Assembly: GCA_017940185.1 (NCBI GenBank)
Contig: JAGAZE010000019.1
Span: 1 to 45,429 of the forward strand
Direction: 5' to 3'
Source: Bacteroidaceae bacterium
GTDB lineage: Bacteria; Bacteroidota; Bacteroidia; Bacteroidales; Bacteroidaceae
Length of the DNA: 45,429 nt
Within the stretch, counting starts at the first letter, position 1. Every line of letters begins with the position of its first letter. The translations under genes were made by a program, and so were the position numbers. The notes under the pieces are model-generated. The model was given only the letters and a program-made list of their open reading frames with translations, ran no database searches and had not been told where the DNA came from. Of the stretch, positions 32,347 to 41,892 are shown piece after piece.

Positions 32347-33384
32347 ATGTTGTTAGAGAAAATATCGTCACTTCTTGACGAGATACAGCATCTTACGGCG
32401 TCTACTCCCGAAGAGATAGAGCGGTTGCGTCAGCACTACCTGAGTAAGAAAGGTGCCATAGCTGCTCTGATGAACGACTTCCGCACGGTGGCTGCCGAGC
32501 AGAAACGCGAAGTGGGCATGCGCATTAATGAACTGAAGACACAAGCCTTCGATAAGATTAATGCCCTGCGCGATCAGGTGGCAGACACGGCGATGGAAGG
32601 CGAGCAGCTGGATATGACGCGCACCCCCTATCCAATCCCCCTTGGCACGAGGCATCCGCTGACGATAGTGACCAACGAGATTATCAACATCTTCACGCGC
32701 ATGGGATTCACCCTTGCCGACGGACCCGAGGTGGAAGACGACCTGCACATCTTCACGAAGATGAACTTTGCAGCTGACCATCCAGCCCGCGACATGCAAG
32801 ACACTTTCTTCGTGGAACAGCATGGCACCGATGTGACGAAAAACATTCTGCTACGCAGCCATACCTCGTCGGTGCAGGCGCGGGTGATGGAGCACACCCA
32901 ACCGCCCATCCGCGTGATATGCCCTGGCAGAGTGTACCGCAACGAGGCCATCACGGCACGCGCCCACTGCTTCTTCCATCAGCTGGAGGGACTCTACGTC
33001 GATCGCAACGTGTCGTTCACCGACTTGAAGCAGGTGCTGCTCACCTTTGCCCGTGAACTCTTTGGCGAGGGCACCGACATACGTCTGCGGCCCAGCTACT
33101 TCCCATTCACCGAGCCCAGTGCCGAGATGGATATCACCTGTCACATCTGCGGTGGCAAGGGATGCGGTTTCTGCAAACACACCGGATGGGTGGAGATACT
33201 GGGTTGCGGCATGGTTGATCCCAATGTGCTGGAGCTGTGTGGCATTGACTCTAAAGAGTTCAGCGGCTATGCCTTCGGACTAGGCATAGAGCGCATCACC
33301 AATCTAAAATATCGTGTGAGCGACCTGCGCATGTTCTCCGAAAACGATGTGCGCTTCCTCCATGAGTTTGAGGCCGCCCTCTGA
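32347..33384 (+). CDS. pheS: Phenylalanine-tRNA ligase alpha subunit
   Basis: A 345-residue class II aminoacyl-tRNA synthetase subunit. An N-terminal coiled-coil (residues 1-85) for tRNA binding is followed by the catalytic domain: GFTLADGPEVEDD, NFAADHPARDMQDTF, LLRSHTSSVQAR (motif 2 region), HCFFHQLEGLYVD, and GLGIERITNLKY (motif 3). It needs the PheT beta subunit, which is not in this window; in many Bacteroidetes pheS and pheT are separate. It is the first gene of a plus-strand block. Confidence 0.96.
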   Translation: MLLEKISSLLDEIQHLTASTPEEIERLRQHYLSKKGAIAALMNDFRTVAAEQKREVGMRINELKTQAFDKINALRDQVADTAMEGEQLDMTRTPYPIPLGTRHPLTIVTNEIINIFTRMGFTLADGPEVEDDLHIFTKMNFAADHPARDMQDTFFVEQHGTDVTKNILLRSHTSSVQARVMEHTQPPIRVICPGRVYRNEAITARAHCFFHQLEGLYVDRNVSFTDLKQVLLTFARELFGEGTDIRLRPSYFPFTEPSAEMDITCHICGGKGCGFCKHTGWVEILGCGMVDPNVLELCGIDSKEFSGYAFGLGIERITNLKYRVSDLRMFSENDVRFLHEFEAAL

Positions 33385-33433
33385 CAGAAAATCGCATATA
33401 TCCAACTCTATATATTAGACAAAACTCACTGAT

Positions 33434-34348
33434 ATGAAACCGACCCTCTTACTGCTGGCTGCCGGCATGGGTAGCCGCTATGGTGGACTAAAACAACTCG
33501 ATGGCGTAGGACCCAATGGCGAGACCATCATGGACTATTCCATCTACGATGCCATACAATCAGGATTTGGAAAGATAGTATTTGTCATCCGCAAGGATTT
33601 CGAGGCCGACTTTCGCTCGCGTGTGCTCAGCAAGTACGAAGGCCACATCGCCAGCGAGGTGGTGTTCCAGTCACTCGATAAGTTGCCCGAAGGTTTCACT
33701 GTGCCTGCAGACCGCGAAAAACCATGGGGTACTAATCACGCCGTGATGATGGCCAGCGAGGTGATACACGAACCCTTCTGTGCCATCAATTGTGATGACT
33801 TCTACAGCCGCGATGCCTTCCAAGTGATGGGACGCTTCCTGTCGGAGCTACCTTCTGATGCAAAGGGACAGTATGCCATGGTGGGCTACCGCGTGGGTAA
33901 CACCCTGTCGGAGAATGGCACCGTGGCACGTGGCGTATGCACTACCGACGACAGCGGACACCTTGCCTCCATTGTGGAACGCACGCAGATAGAGCGCCGC
34001 GACGGCGTGGTGTGTTATAAAGACGAGAACGAGCGTTGGGTGGCAGTGGCCGACAACACTCCCGTGTCGATGAACTTCTGGGGGTTCACCCCCGACTACT
34101 TCCGCTACAGCGAGGAGTCGTTCCGTCGGTTCCTCTCCCAGCCCTCCACGCTGACCAACCCCAAGGCAGAGTTCTTCATCCCCATGGTGGTCGACCAACT
34201 CATCACCGCGCACACCGCCACGGTACGTGTGCTCGACACCACAAGCCGGTGGTTTGGCGTTACCTATGCCGACGACCGCCCGTCAACAGTGGCTAAGATA
34301 GCACAGTTGGTTAAGGCAGGAGTCTACCCTGACAAATTGTTTGCATAG
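33434..34348 (+). CDS. NTP-transferase-domain protein (sugar-phosphate nucleotidyltransferase-like)
   Basis: A 304-residue cytoplasmic protein. LLAAGMGSRYGGLKQLDGVG is a variant of the GxGxR...K signature of sugar nucleotidyltransferases; CAINCDDFYSRDAF carries the metal-binding Asp, and NFWGFTPDYF lies where the sugar is bound in relatives. It is widely conserved in Bacteroidetes, in my experience often annotated simply as 'nucleotidyltransferase'. The substrate is unknown. It starts 49 bases after pheS and ends 5 bases before the next gene. Confidence 0.85.
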   Translation: MKPTLLLLAAGMGSRYGGLKQLDGVGPNGETIMDYSIYDAIQSGFGKIVFVIRKDFEADFRSRVLSKYEGHIASEVVFQSLDKLPEGFTVPADREKPWGTNHAVMMASEVIHEPFCAINCDDFYSRDAFQVMGRFLSELPSDAKGQYAMVGYRVGNTLSENGTVARGVCTTDDSGHLASIVERTQIERRDGVVCYKDENERWVAVADNTPVSMNFWGFTPDYFRYSEESFRRFLSQPSTLTNPKAEFFIPMVVDQLITAHTATVRVLDTTSRWFGVTYADDRPSTVAKIAQLVKAGVYPDKLFA

Positions 34349-34353
34349 ACACA

Positions 34354-35424
34354 ATGACCCGCCGATTGTTATCTTCGCATTCCACGCTGCCCGAGCTGTC
34401 TCCGATGCTCACCGAGACTCAGCTTGAACAGTGGCGTCGGTTGGTAGCCGAGGCGCAGCGCATAGTGATATGCACGCATAAGTCGCCCGATGGCGATGCG
34501 TTGTGCTCGTCGTTGGCACTGGCACACTATCTGCAGACCGAGGGCAAGATAGCCGCTATCGCTATCCCCGATGCCTTCCCCGACTTCTTGCAGTGGCTGC
34601 CGGGAGCCAATCAGGTGAAGCGCTACGACAAGGATGCCGCCAGCGTGGAGCAACTGTTGGCAAAAGCCGACCTCATCTTCTGCCTCGATATCAACACCAC
34701 AACGCGTGTGGCTACCATGCAGACGGCACTCGATGGCGCCCCTGCACCGAGGATTGTCGTCGATCATCACACTGGTCCGGACATCAATGCGGCACTCTTA
34801 CTGTCGCAACCCCACATGAGCTCAGCCACAGAGATGATATTCCGCATCGTCAGTCAGATGGGCGCACTCAATAGGGTAGGAGCACAGTTCTACACCTGCT
34901 GCTATTGTGGCATGATGACCGACACGGGCAACTTTGCCTACAACTGCTCGTATGCCGACTTCTTTCATATCATAGCCTACCTCGTGGGACAAGGCGTAGA
35001 CAAGGAGAAGATCAGCCATCGCGTCTACAACAGCTACAGCGCCGACTGTCTACGTCTGCGCGCCATGGTCATCAGTGAAAAGATGCGCATCGTGCCCGAG
35101 CAACATGCTGCCTATTTCGTACTGACCGCCGACGAGATGCAACGCTACCACTATGTGAAAGGTGATGCCGAGGGACTGGTGAACGAACCCCTGCGCATAA
35201 AGGATATCCTGCTGTCGATATCGCTGCGCGAAGACAACGCCCACCCCAATCTTGTGTGGGTGAGCCTGCGCTCCGCAGGTAACTATACATGCCATCGCCT
35301 TGCAGAGCGATACTTCAACGGTGGCGGACACCCCAACGCAGCAGGAGGCAAACTGCTTTGCTCAATACAGGAAGCCGAACGCATCGTGCAACAGGCCATC
35401 AACAACTGGATGAATACACAATAA
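34354..35424 (+). CDS. DHH/DHHA1 phosphoesterase (NrnA-like oligoribonuclease/pAp phosphatase)
   Basis: A 356-residue cytoplasmic enzyme that removes nucleotides from very short RNAs or cyclic-dinucleotide products and dephosphorylates pAp. ICTHKSPDGDALCSSLAL carries the DxD metal motif, IFCLDINTT another Asp, and IVVDHHTGPD the DHH motif; TDTGNFAY follows. The C-terminal DHHA1 domain ends with GGGHPNAAGGK. The in-frame ATG at 34405 (MLTETQLEQW) could equally be the start, since the first 17 residues are not conserved in family members as I recall. Confidence 0.92.
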   Translation: MTRRLLSSHSTLPELSPMLTETQLEQWRRLVAEAQRIVICTHKSPDGDALCSSLALAHYLQTEGKIAAIAIPDAFPDFLQWLPGANQVKRYDKDAASVEQLLAKADLIFCLDINTTTRVATMQTALDGAPAPRIVVDHHTGPDINAALLLSQPHMSSATEMIFRIVSQMGALNRVGAQFYTCCYCGMMTDTGNFAYNCSYADFFHIIAYLVGQGVDKEKISHRVYNSYSADCLRLRAMVISEKMRIVPEQHAAYFVLTADEMQRYHYVKGDAEGLVNEPLRIKDILLSISLREDNAHPNLVWVSLRSAGNYTCHRLAERYFNGGGHPNAAGGKLLCSIQEAERIVQQAINNWMNTQ

Positions 35425-35463
35425 TAACATTAAGCAATAATCTGAACGCATATTATGATAAGT

Positions 35464-36099
35464 ATGAAAAATCTCGCAGTTATCGCACTGCTGTTAGGCG
35501 TGGTGGGCTGCTTCACTGCCTGCCACGACCATGAGACCTACGCCGACCAGAAGAAGAAGGAGCGAAAGGCTATACAGCAGTTCATACATGAGCAGAACAT
35601 CACCACCATCACAGAAGCCGACTTTGAGGCGGCAGGATTTAAGACCGACTTGGAGAAAAACGAGTATGTGCTCTTCCCCTCCACGGGTGTCTACATGCAG
35701 ATAGTGCGCGAAGGGTGCGGTGAGAAGATCAAGGATGGGGAGACCACCACACTGCTCTGCCGCTTCACAGAGGAAAACCTCATGGAAGACAGCGTATTCC
35801 TCTCCAACAACGTACACCGCTTTGCCAATTCACCCGACCGACTCACAGTGCAGAATCTCAGCGGAACCTTTGCAGCTACATTCATCAGCGGACTGATGCT
35901 CGACACCTATGGTGCCAACTGCCCCGTGCCACAAGGATGGCTTGTGCCACTCACTTATATTAAGGTGGGAAGACCCACATCGGCTGAAGAAGAGATAGCA
36001 AAGGTGAGACTCATATTGCCACACACACAGGGACAAAGCAATGCCTCCTATAATGTGTATCCTTGCTACTATGAAATTACCTACCAACGCGGATTGTAG
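35464..36099 (+). CDS. Lipoprotein, DUF4827-like (FKBP-type fold)
   Basis: A 211-residue protein. MKNLAVIALLLGVVGCFTAC is a lipoprotein signal; Cys16 or Cys20 could be the lipidated residue. After QKKKERKAIQQFI comes a region (TITEADFEAAGFKTDLEKNE; GEKIKDGETTTLLCRF; VPQGWLVPLTYIK) that resembles Bacteroidetes DUF4827 and FKBP-like lipoproteins. Whether it has prolyl isomerase activity is unknown. ATG 35464 is preferred because it begins the signal peptide with Lys-2; ATG 35455 is three codons upstream. It precedes the glmM-like gene by 76 bases. Confidence 0.8.
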   Translation: MKNLAVIALLLGVVGCFTACHDHETYADQKKKERKAIQQFIHEQNITTITEADFEAAGFKTDLEKNEYVLFPSTGVYMQIVREGCGEKIKDGETTTLLCRFTEENLMEDSVFLSNNVHRFANSPDRLTVQNLSGTFAATFISGLMLDTYGANCPVPQGWLVPLTYIKVGRPTSAEEEIAKVRLILPHTQGQSNASYNVYPCYYEITYQRGL

Positions 36100-36175
36100 C
36101 GAGTAGAGGAAATATGCGCCAACATCTGGCGTGAAGGTTTCACTAACAACAGTCAATCAACAGAAGAAAGTATCT

Positions 36176-37558
36176 ATGACCCTCATCAAATCCATATCAG
36201 GCATCCGCGGCACCATCGGCGGAAACACAGGCGATACACTCAACCCCTTCGACATAGTAAAGTTCACCACTGCCTATGCCATGCACTTGCAGCAGACAGC
36301 TGGCGACAGCAAGCGTTTATGCGTTGTTGTAGGGCGAGATGGGCGAATGTCTGGCGAGATGGTGCGCAGCGTAGTGTGCGGCACGCTGATGGGAATTGGC
36401 ATCGACGTGCTTGATATCGGCATGGCTTCCACGCCCACCACCGAACTGGCTGTGCTTCTGGCAAATGCCGATGGTGGCATCATCATCACAGCCAGTCACA
36501 ACCCACGCCACTGGAATGCACTCAAACTTCTCAACAGCAAGGGTGAGTTTCTGTCTAAAGACGATGGCAACCACGTGCTTGCCATGGCGGAGGCAGAAGA
36601 CTTCTGCTATGCCGAGGTCGACCGACTGGGCACATATAAGGCAGACGACAGCTACAACCAGCGACACATTGATGCTGTACTAAGTCTCCCGCTGGTAGAC
36701 GTAGAGGCCATACGCAACGCACACTTCCGTGTGTGCGCTGACACCATCAACTCCGTAGGAGGCATCATCTTGCCAAAGTTATTCGAGCAATTGGGAGTGG
36801 AATACACCCTGCTCAATGGCATGGCCGACGGCAATTTTGCTCACAATCCCGAACCATTGGAGAAAAATCTACAAGGTATCATGACAGCGATGCGGCAAGG
36901 CGACTATCATCTTGGCATCGTTGTAGACCCCGATGTTGACCGATTGGCTTTCATCAGCGAAGACGGAAGCATGTTTGGTGAGGAATATACCCTGGTCAGC
37001 GTAGCCGACTATGTGCTTGCCCATACGCCAGGCAATACCGTGAGCAACCTCTCCTCCACACGTGCCTTGCGTGATGTCACCCTGAGCCATGGCGGCACCT
37101 ACACACCAGCTGCCGTGGGCGAGGTCAATGTGGTAGAGATGATGAAAGCCACCAACGCCGTTATTGGTGGTGAAGGCAATGGAGGAGTGATCTATCCCGC
37201 CTGCCACAACGGACGCGACGCACTCGTAGGCATAGCGCTTTTCCTCTCACACCTGGCACAACAGCACTGCACACCCACACAGCTAAAGGCCACACTGCCA
37301 CTCTATTTTATGGCGAAGGGTAGGGTAGAGCTCACCCCCGACACCGATGTCGATGCCATACTCGCTGCCATGAAGGCACACTTCAGCAACGAGAAGGTGA
37401 ATACCGTCGATGGAGTAAAAATCGACTTCGCCGACCGATGGGTACACCTGCGCAAGTCGAACACCGAACCCATCATACGCATCTACACCGAAGCACCCTC
37501 ACAGCAGGAGGCCGATGCGCTGTGCAACGAAATCCGACAACTCATCGATAAGATATAA
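36176..37558 (+). CDS. glmM: Phosphohexomutase of the GlmM/phosphoglucosamine mutase type
   Basis: A 460-residue cytoplasmic enzyme of the alpha-D-phosphohexomutase family. SGIRGTIGG is the N-terminal signature. ITASHNPRHWNALKLL contains the phosphorylated Ser (about residue 107). DPDVDRLAF is the metal-binding loop, GEGNGGVIYP the sugar-specificity loop and RKSNTEPIIRIYTEA the phosphate-binding loop. The GEGNGG loop fits the phosphoglucosamine mutases of Bacteroidetes; phosphomannomutase activity cannot be excluded. I chose ATG 36176 (MTLIKSISGIRG); the ATG at 36131 adds 15 unconserved residues. Confidence 0.88.
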   Translation: MTLIKSISGIRGTIGGNTGDTLNPFDIVKFTTAYAMHLQQTAGDSKRLCVVVGRDGRMSGEMVRSVVCGTLMGIGIDVLDIGMASTPTTELAVLLANADGGIIITASHNPRHWNALKLLNSKGEFLSKDDGNHVLAMAEAEDFCYAEVDRLGTYKADDSYNQRHIDAVLSLPLVDVEAIRNAHFRVCADTINSVGGIILPKLFEQLGVEYTLLNGMADGNFAHNPEPLEKNLQGIMTAMRQGDYHLGIVVDPDVDRLAFISEDGSMFGEEYTLVSVADYVLAHTPGNTVSNLSSTRALRDVTLSHGGTYTPAAVGEVNVVEMMKATNAVIGGEGNGGVIYPACHNGRDALVGIALFLSHLAQQHCTPTQLKATLPLYFMAKGRVELTPDTDVDAILAAMKAHFSNEKVNTVDGVKIDFADRWVHLRKSNTEPIIRIYTEAPSQQEADALCNEIRQLIDKI

Positions 37559-37571
37559 CTCCGACAACACC

Positions 37572-39671
37572 GTGAGAACCAATCCCTTTCTCGTACCCTA
37601 CGGCACGCCCCACGACACCATACCCTTTGACAAACTGCAGCTCTCCGACTACGAAGAGGCCTTCATGGAAGGTATACGTCGTGAGGATGAACAGATAGAG
37701 CGCATTGTCAACAACCCGGAACGCCCAACCTTCGACAATACCATCATCGATGGCAAAGACGACAGCGAGGGCTACTACGACCTGCTCGACCGTGTGTCGA
37801 CCACCTTTTTCAACCTGCTCAGCGCTGAGAGCAACGACGACATGGAAGCTCTGGCGCAGAAGATGCAGCCACTGCTCACCAAGCACGCCAACGACATTTC
37901 GCTCAACCCGAAGCTTTTCGAGCGAATACAATATGTGAAAAGACATCCCGACCGTAAACTTACTGACGAAGAGCGCGTGCTGCTCAACGAGAGCTACGAG
38001 GGCTTTGTGCGCAGCGGCGCACTACTCGACGAGCAGCAGAAACAACACCTTCGCGCACTTACCGAAGAGGCATCGATGCTGTCGCTGCAGTTCTCGCAAA
38101 ATTTGCTGAAAGAGGAGAAAGCTTTCACGCTGCACATCACCGACCCACAGCAACTCGACGGACTGCCCGACAGTGCGCGCGATGCTGCACAGATGGCTGC
38201 CAAAGAAGCAGGAAAAGAGGGATGGCTCATCACCCTGGATATGCCTATCTACGGGCCGTTTATGACCTACAGCACACAGCGCGACCTGCGCCGGCAACTC
38301 TATCATGCCAAAAACACAGTGTGCACACACGACAACGACAACAACAACTTTGAAATATGCCGCCGGCTGGTCAACTTGCGCCGCGAGGTGGCACAGCTGC
38401 TCGGATACAAAACCTACGCCGACTATGTGCTCAAGGAGCGCATGGCCTCCAACCGACGCACTGTCGACAGGCTGCTCAACCAGCTGCTAAAGGCATACAA
38501 ACCCACTGCAAAAAATGAGCTGCGCGAGTTGGAACGCTTTGCCAAGACCATAGAGGGCAAGAGCTTCCGCCTACAGCCATGGGACGTGTCGTTCTACTCT
38601 CACAAGCTCCAGCTGCAGCGCTACCGCATTGACAGCGAGATGTTACGACCCTACTTCCGCCTCGACCGCGTAATAGAAGGCGTCTTCAATCTGGCCAACC
38701 GCCTCTACGGCATCACCTTCAAACCCAACGCCGACATCTCTGTCTACCATCCTGACGTGAAGGCCTACGAGGTGTTCGACAACGACGGCAGCTATCTCGC
38801 CACATTCTATGCCGACTTCCATCCACGCAAAGGCAAGCAGTCGGGGGCGTGGATGACAGAATATCAGGGACAGTGCATTGACCGCAAGGGCAGAAACATA
38901 CGCCCCCATGTCAGTGTGGTGCTCAACATTACCAAGCCCACCGCCGACAAGCCGTCGCTGCTCACGCTCGGCGAGGTGGAAACCTTCCTCCACGAGTTTG
39001 GCCACAGTCTGCATGGCATGTTTGCCAACACGCGTTTTGAGAGCCTTTCAGGCACCAATGTGAGGTGGGACTTCGTGGAACTGCCCTCGCAGTTTATGGA
39101 AAACTACGCCATCGAGCGCGACTTCCTCAATACCTTTGCCCGACACTACCAGACCGACGAGCCCATTCCGTCGCGCCTGCTCAGTCGCATACGCCGCTCG
39201 CGCAACTTCATGGTGGCCTATGGCTGTGTGCGGCAGGTGAGCTTCAGCCTCCTCGACATGGCATACTATACGCTGAAGACACCCCTCAACGACGATATCG
39301 CCTCTTTTGAGAAGCAGGCATGGCGCAAAGCCGTCATCATGCCACAGCAGACCGACACCTGCATGACGGTGCAGTTCTCCCACATCATGGCGGGCGGCTA
39401 CGCAGCAGGCTACTATAGCTATAAGTGGGCAGAAGTGCTTGAAGCCGATGCATTCAGCGTGTTCCGCAAGCATGGCATCTTCGACAAGAACACGGCACAG
39501 CGCTTCCGCGACTGCATACTCTCCAAGGGCGGTACACAGCATCCCATGACGCTCTATAAGAACTTCCGTGGCGGCGAACCCACCATCAGCGCCCTGTTGA
39601 GACGCGACGGCATACGACTGCCCAAAGAGAGAAACAAGCACTACACAGTCGGCAGCGAAAAAAGGAAATAG
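37572..39671 (+). CDS. M3-family zinc metallopeptidase (peptidyl-dipeptidase/oligopeptidase)
   Basis: A 699-residue peptidase without a visible signal peptide. FLHEFGHSLHGM holds the HExxH zinc motif (His474, Glu475, His478), and FESLSGTNVRWDFVELPSQF supplies the third ligand Glu. PRKGKQSGAWM, YAAGYYSYKWAE and the C-terminal GGxxxPxxxYxxFRG-like motif (GGTQHPMTLYKNFRGG) are typical of Dcp/PrlC-type M3 peptidases. I prefer GTG 37572 (MRTNPFLVPYGTPHDTIPF), 13 bases after the glmM stop, because relatives start near this NPF motif. The ATG at 37515 would overlap glmM by 44 bases and add 19 residues. It cleaves short peptides in the cytoplasm. Confidence 0.92.
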   Translation: MRTNPFLVPYGTPHDTIPFDKLQLSDYEEAFMEGIRREDEQIERIVNNPERPTFDNTIIDGKDDSEGYYDLLDRVSTTFFNLLSAESNDDMEALAQKMQPLLTKHANDISLNPKLFERIQYVKRHPDRKLTDEERVLLNESYEGFVRSGALLDEQQKQHLRALTEEASMLSLQFSQNLLKEEKAFTLHITDPQQLDGLPDSARDAAQMAAKEAGKEGWLITLDMPIYGPFMTYSTQRDLRRQLYHAKNTVCTHDNDNNNFEICRRLVNLRREVAQLLGYKTYADYVLKERMASNRRTVDRLLNQLLKAYKPTAKNELRELERFAKTIEGKSFRLQPWDVSFYSHKLQLQRYRIDSEMLRPYFRLDRVIEGVFNLANRLYGITFKPNADISVYHPDVKAYEVFDNDGSYLATFYADFHPRKGKQSGAWMTEYQGQCIDRKGRNIRPHVSVVLNITKPTADKPSLLTLGEVETFLHEFGHSLHGMFANTRFESLSGTNVRWDFVELPSQFMENYAIERDFLNTFARHYQTDEPIPSRLLSRIRRSRNFMVAYGCVRQVSFSLLDMAYYTLKTPLNDDIASFEKQAWRKAVIMPQQTDTCMTVQFSHIMAGGYAAGYYSYKWAEVLEADAFSVFRKHGIFDKNTAQRFRDCILSKGGTQHPMTLYKNFRGGEPTISALLRRDGIRLPKERNKHYTVGSEKRK

Positions 39672-39690
39672 TACACACCCTATATAATAT

Positions 39691-39711
39691 ATGCGCGCAT
39701 GCGCGCACGCG
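39691..39711. other. Alternating purine-pyrimidine GC tract with a 16-bp palindrome
   Basis: The 21 bases from 39691 alternate purine and pyrimidine throughout, with (GC)n runs. TGCGCGCA is repeated at 39692-39699 and 39700-39707, forming a perfect 16-bp palindrome. Such sequence can adopt Z-form DNA or cruciforms. It sits in the short gap before the dCMP deaminase gene and includes an alternative ATG (39699) for it. The preceding bases (39681-39690, TATATAATAT) are AT-only. Confidence 0.75.
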
Positions 39712-39719
39712 AGCCAACC

Positions 39720-40190
39720 ATGACACCATCCGAAAAGCAATACCGTCTCGACCTGCGCTATCTGCGCATGGCACGCATTTGGGCAGAGAACAGCTACTGC
39801 CAACGCCGTAAGGTGGGAGCACTCGTTGTGAAAGAAAAGATGATTATCAGCGACGGCTACAACGGCACGCCCAGCGGATTTGAAAACGTGTGCGAAGACG
39901 ACAGCGGAATCACCAAACCCTACGTACTCCATGCCGAAGCCAATGCCATCACCAAGCTGGCACGCTCGTCCAACAACAGCGACGGCTCAACACTCTATGT
40001 CACTTCGTCGCCATGTATTGAATGCGCCAAACTAATCATACAGGCAGGCATCAGAAGAGTGGTCTACAGCGAGCAGTATCGTCTGCAGGACGGCATACAA
40101 CTCATGCAGCGTGCAGGCATAGAAGTGGTATACCTGCCAGAAGAAACTGCCGAGGCACAGCACAATAATCCATCAACGCATGAATCTTAA
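39720..40190 (+). CDS. dCMP deaminase-family zinc deaminase
   Basis: A 156-residue cytoplasmic enzyme, ComEB/deoxycytidylate deaminase group, that turns dCMP into dUMP for thymidylate synthesis. YVLHAEANAI holds the zinc-binding His and catalytic Glu, and TSSPCIECAKLI gives the PCxxC zinc ligands. NGTPSGFENVCED is the family's substrate loop. ATG 39720 (MTPSEKQYRLDLRY) is preferred; ATG 39699 lies in the GC-alternating tract and would add seven residues. Its last 11 bases overlap the S41 protease gene. Confidence 0.93.
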   Translation: MTPSEKQYRLDLRYLRMARIWAENSYCQRRKVGALVVKEKMIISDGYNGTPSGFENVCEDDSGITKPYVLHAEANAITKLARSSNNSDGSTLYVTSSPCIECAKLIIQAGIRRVVYSEQYRLQDGIQLMQRAGIEVVYLPEETAEAQHNNPSTHES

Positions 40191-41892
40191 CAATAATAGG
40201 TTTTCACCCCTCATCCTCTCCCTCTGTGTGGTGGGCGGCCTGTTTATAGGCTCGTTCTACACACGCCACTTCTCTGGCAACCGGCTCAACGTCATAGGGT
40301 CGAGCAACGACAGGCTACGTACCATCTTCGACATCATTGCCGACCAGTATGTAGACACCGTCGACATCGACAGCATGGTGGAAAAGGCCATCCCCACCAT
40401 CCTCAGCGAGCTCGACCCACACTCCATGTACCTCACCGCCAAGGATGCCGAGGCCACCAAGGCCGAACTGCAAGGTTCCTTCTCGGGCATAGGCGTAGAG
40501 TTTGTCATCCGTGACGACACCCTCCACATTCAGAACGTGATACAGGGCGGCCCCGCCGACAAGGTGGGCATTGTGGCTGGCGACATGATAGTGGCCGTCG
40601 ACGGCAAATCCTTCACCGGCAAACAGCTCACCAACGAAAAAGCTTTCCGCATGCTGCGAGGCAACAAAGGCACCAAGGTGCAACTGGTAGTGAAACGCTT
40701 CGGCTCGCCAAAGACATACACCTTCAACGTCATACGCGACGACATTGAGACCACCACCATAGCGGCGGCATACATGATGGACGACAACAAGACCGGCTAT
40801 ATCCGCGTGAAGACCTTCGGCGAGAAGACCTACTACGAGTTTCTCTCCGCCTTGGCGCGCCTCTCGCAGCAACGCTGCGAGCAACTCATCATCGATCTGC
40901 GCGACAACGGCGGCGGCGTGATGACCGATGCCGTACGCATGGCTAATGAGTTTCTGCCGGCCAATCGCATGATAGTATACACACAAGGACGCCGCAGCCC
41001 GCGCGAAGACTATGTGAGCGACGGACGAGGCAGCTATAGCAACATCCCCCTCGTGGTGCTCATCGATGCAGGATCGGCATCGGCATCCGAAATCTTCGCC
41101 GGTGCCATGCAAGACAACGACAGAGCCGTCATCATCGGGCGACGCTCGTTCGGAAAGGGACTGGTGCAAAAGCAGATAGACTTCAGCGACGGCAGCCTGC
41201 TGCGACTCACCACAGCACGCTACTACACACCCTCCGGACGCTGCATACAGAAACCCTACAGCAGTGGCGACACCAAGCAATATGCCGAAGAACTCATAGA
41301 ACGATTCCAGAGCGGTGAATACTTCACGCAAGACAGCATAAAACACACAGGGCCTGCCTATCACACTCGCAACGGAAGGGTGGTGTACGGCGGCGGAGGA
41401 ATAACACCCGACATCTTCGTGCCCGAAGATACCATCAACATGACCTCCTATTTCAAAGAAGCCGTCATGTCGGGACTCATCAATCGCTTTACTTACGACT
41501 ACACCGATCGCAACCGTTCGACGCTGAAACAGTATTCCACCATGCGTACGCTGCTACGCTACCTGCAAGGGCAGAACCTGCTTGAGCGCTTTGCCGCCTA
41601 TGGCGAACAGAACGGACTGCAGCGGCGCAACCTTATGCTGCAACGCTCAGCCAAACTCTTCCAACTGCAAATCTACAGCCGTATCATCTACAACATGCTC
41701 AACGAGCAGGCACTGTGGCAGTATTCTAATCAGGATGACCCCATCGTGCGCGAAGCACTGAAGGTGCTTAACGCTAAGGCGTCATTCCCCAAACCGCCTG
41801 CCAAGAAGAAAGTCGTACGACGCAAGGTGGCAAAGGCTACACCACACTCCAACCAAAAACAATATGGACAGCATCGCAACCACCGCCAATAA
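40180..41892 (+). CDS. Carboxy-terminal processing protease (S41 family, CtpA/Prc type)
   Basis: A 570-residue protease. The N-terminal hydrophobic segment (LILSLCVVGGLFIGSFYT, residues about 11-28) is a signal anchor, so the enzyme faces the periplasm. A PDZ domain follows (GIGVEFVIRDDTLHI; GGPADKVGIVAGDMI, about residues 105-190). The S41 core has DLRDNGGGVM, the catalytic Ser within GSASASEIF (about 298-306) and Lys326 in RRSFGKGLVQ. A Lys/Arg-rich C-terminus (PPAKKKVVRRKVAK) is unusual for the core family but I have seen such extensions in Bacteroidetes. It overlaps the genes before (11 bases) and after (29 bases). Confidence 0.94.
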   Translation: MNLNNNRFSPLILSLCVVGGLFIGSFYTRHFSGNRLNVIGSSNDRLRTIFDIIADQYVDTVDIDSMVEKAIPTILSELDPHSMYLTAKDAEATKAELQGSFSGIGVEFVIRDDTLHIQNVIQGGPADKVGIVAGDMIVAVDGKSFTGKQLTNEKAFRMLRGNKGTKVQLVVKRFGSPKTYTFNVIRDDIETTTIAAAYMMDDNKTGYIRVKTFGEKTYYEFLSALARLSQQRCEQLIIDLRDNGGGVMTDAVRMANEFLPANRMIVYTQGRRSPREDYVSDGRGSYSNIPLVVLIDAGSASASEIFAGAMQDNDRAVIIGRRSFGKGLVQKQIDFSDGSLLRLTTARYYTPSGRCIQKPYSSGDTKQYAEELIERFQSGEYFTQDSIKHTGPAYHTRNGRVVYGGGGITPDIFVPEDTINMTSYFKEAVMSGLINRFTYDYTDRNRSTLKQYSTMRTLLRYLQGQNLLERFAAYGEQNGLQRRNLMLQRSAKLFQLQIYSRIIYNMLNEQALWQYSNQDDPIVREALKVLNAKASFPKPPAKKKVVRRKVAKATPHSNQKQYGQHRNHRQ

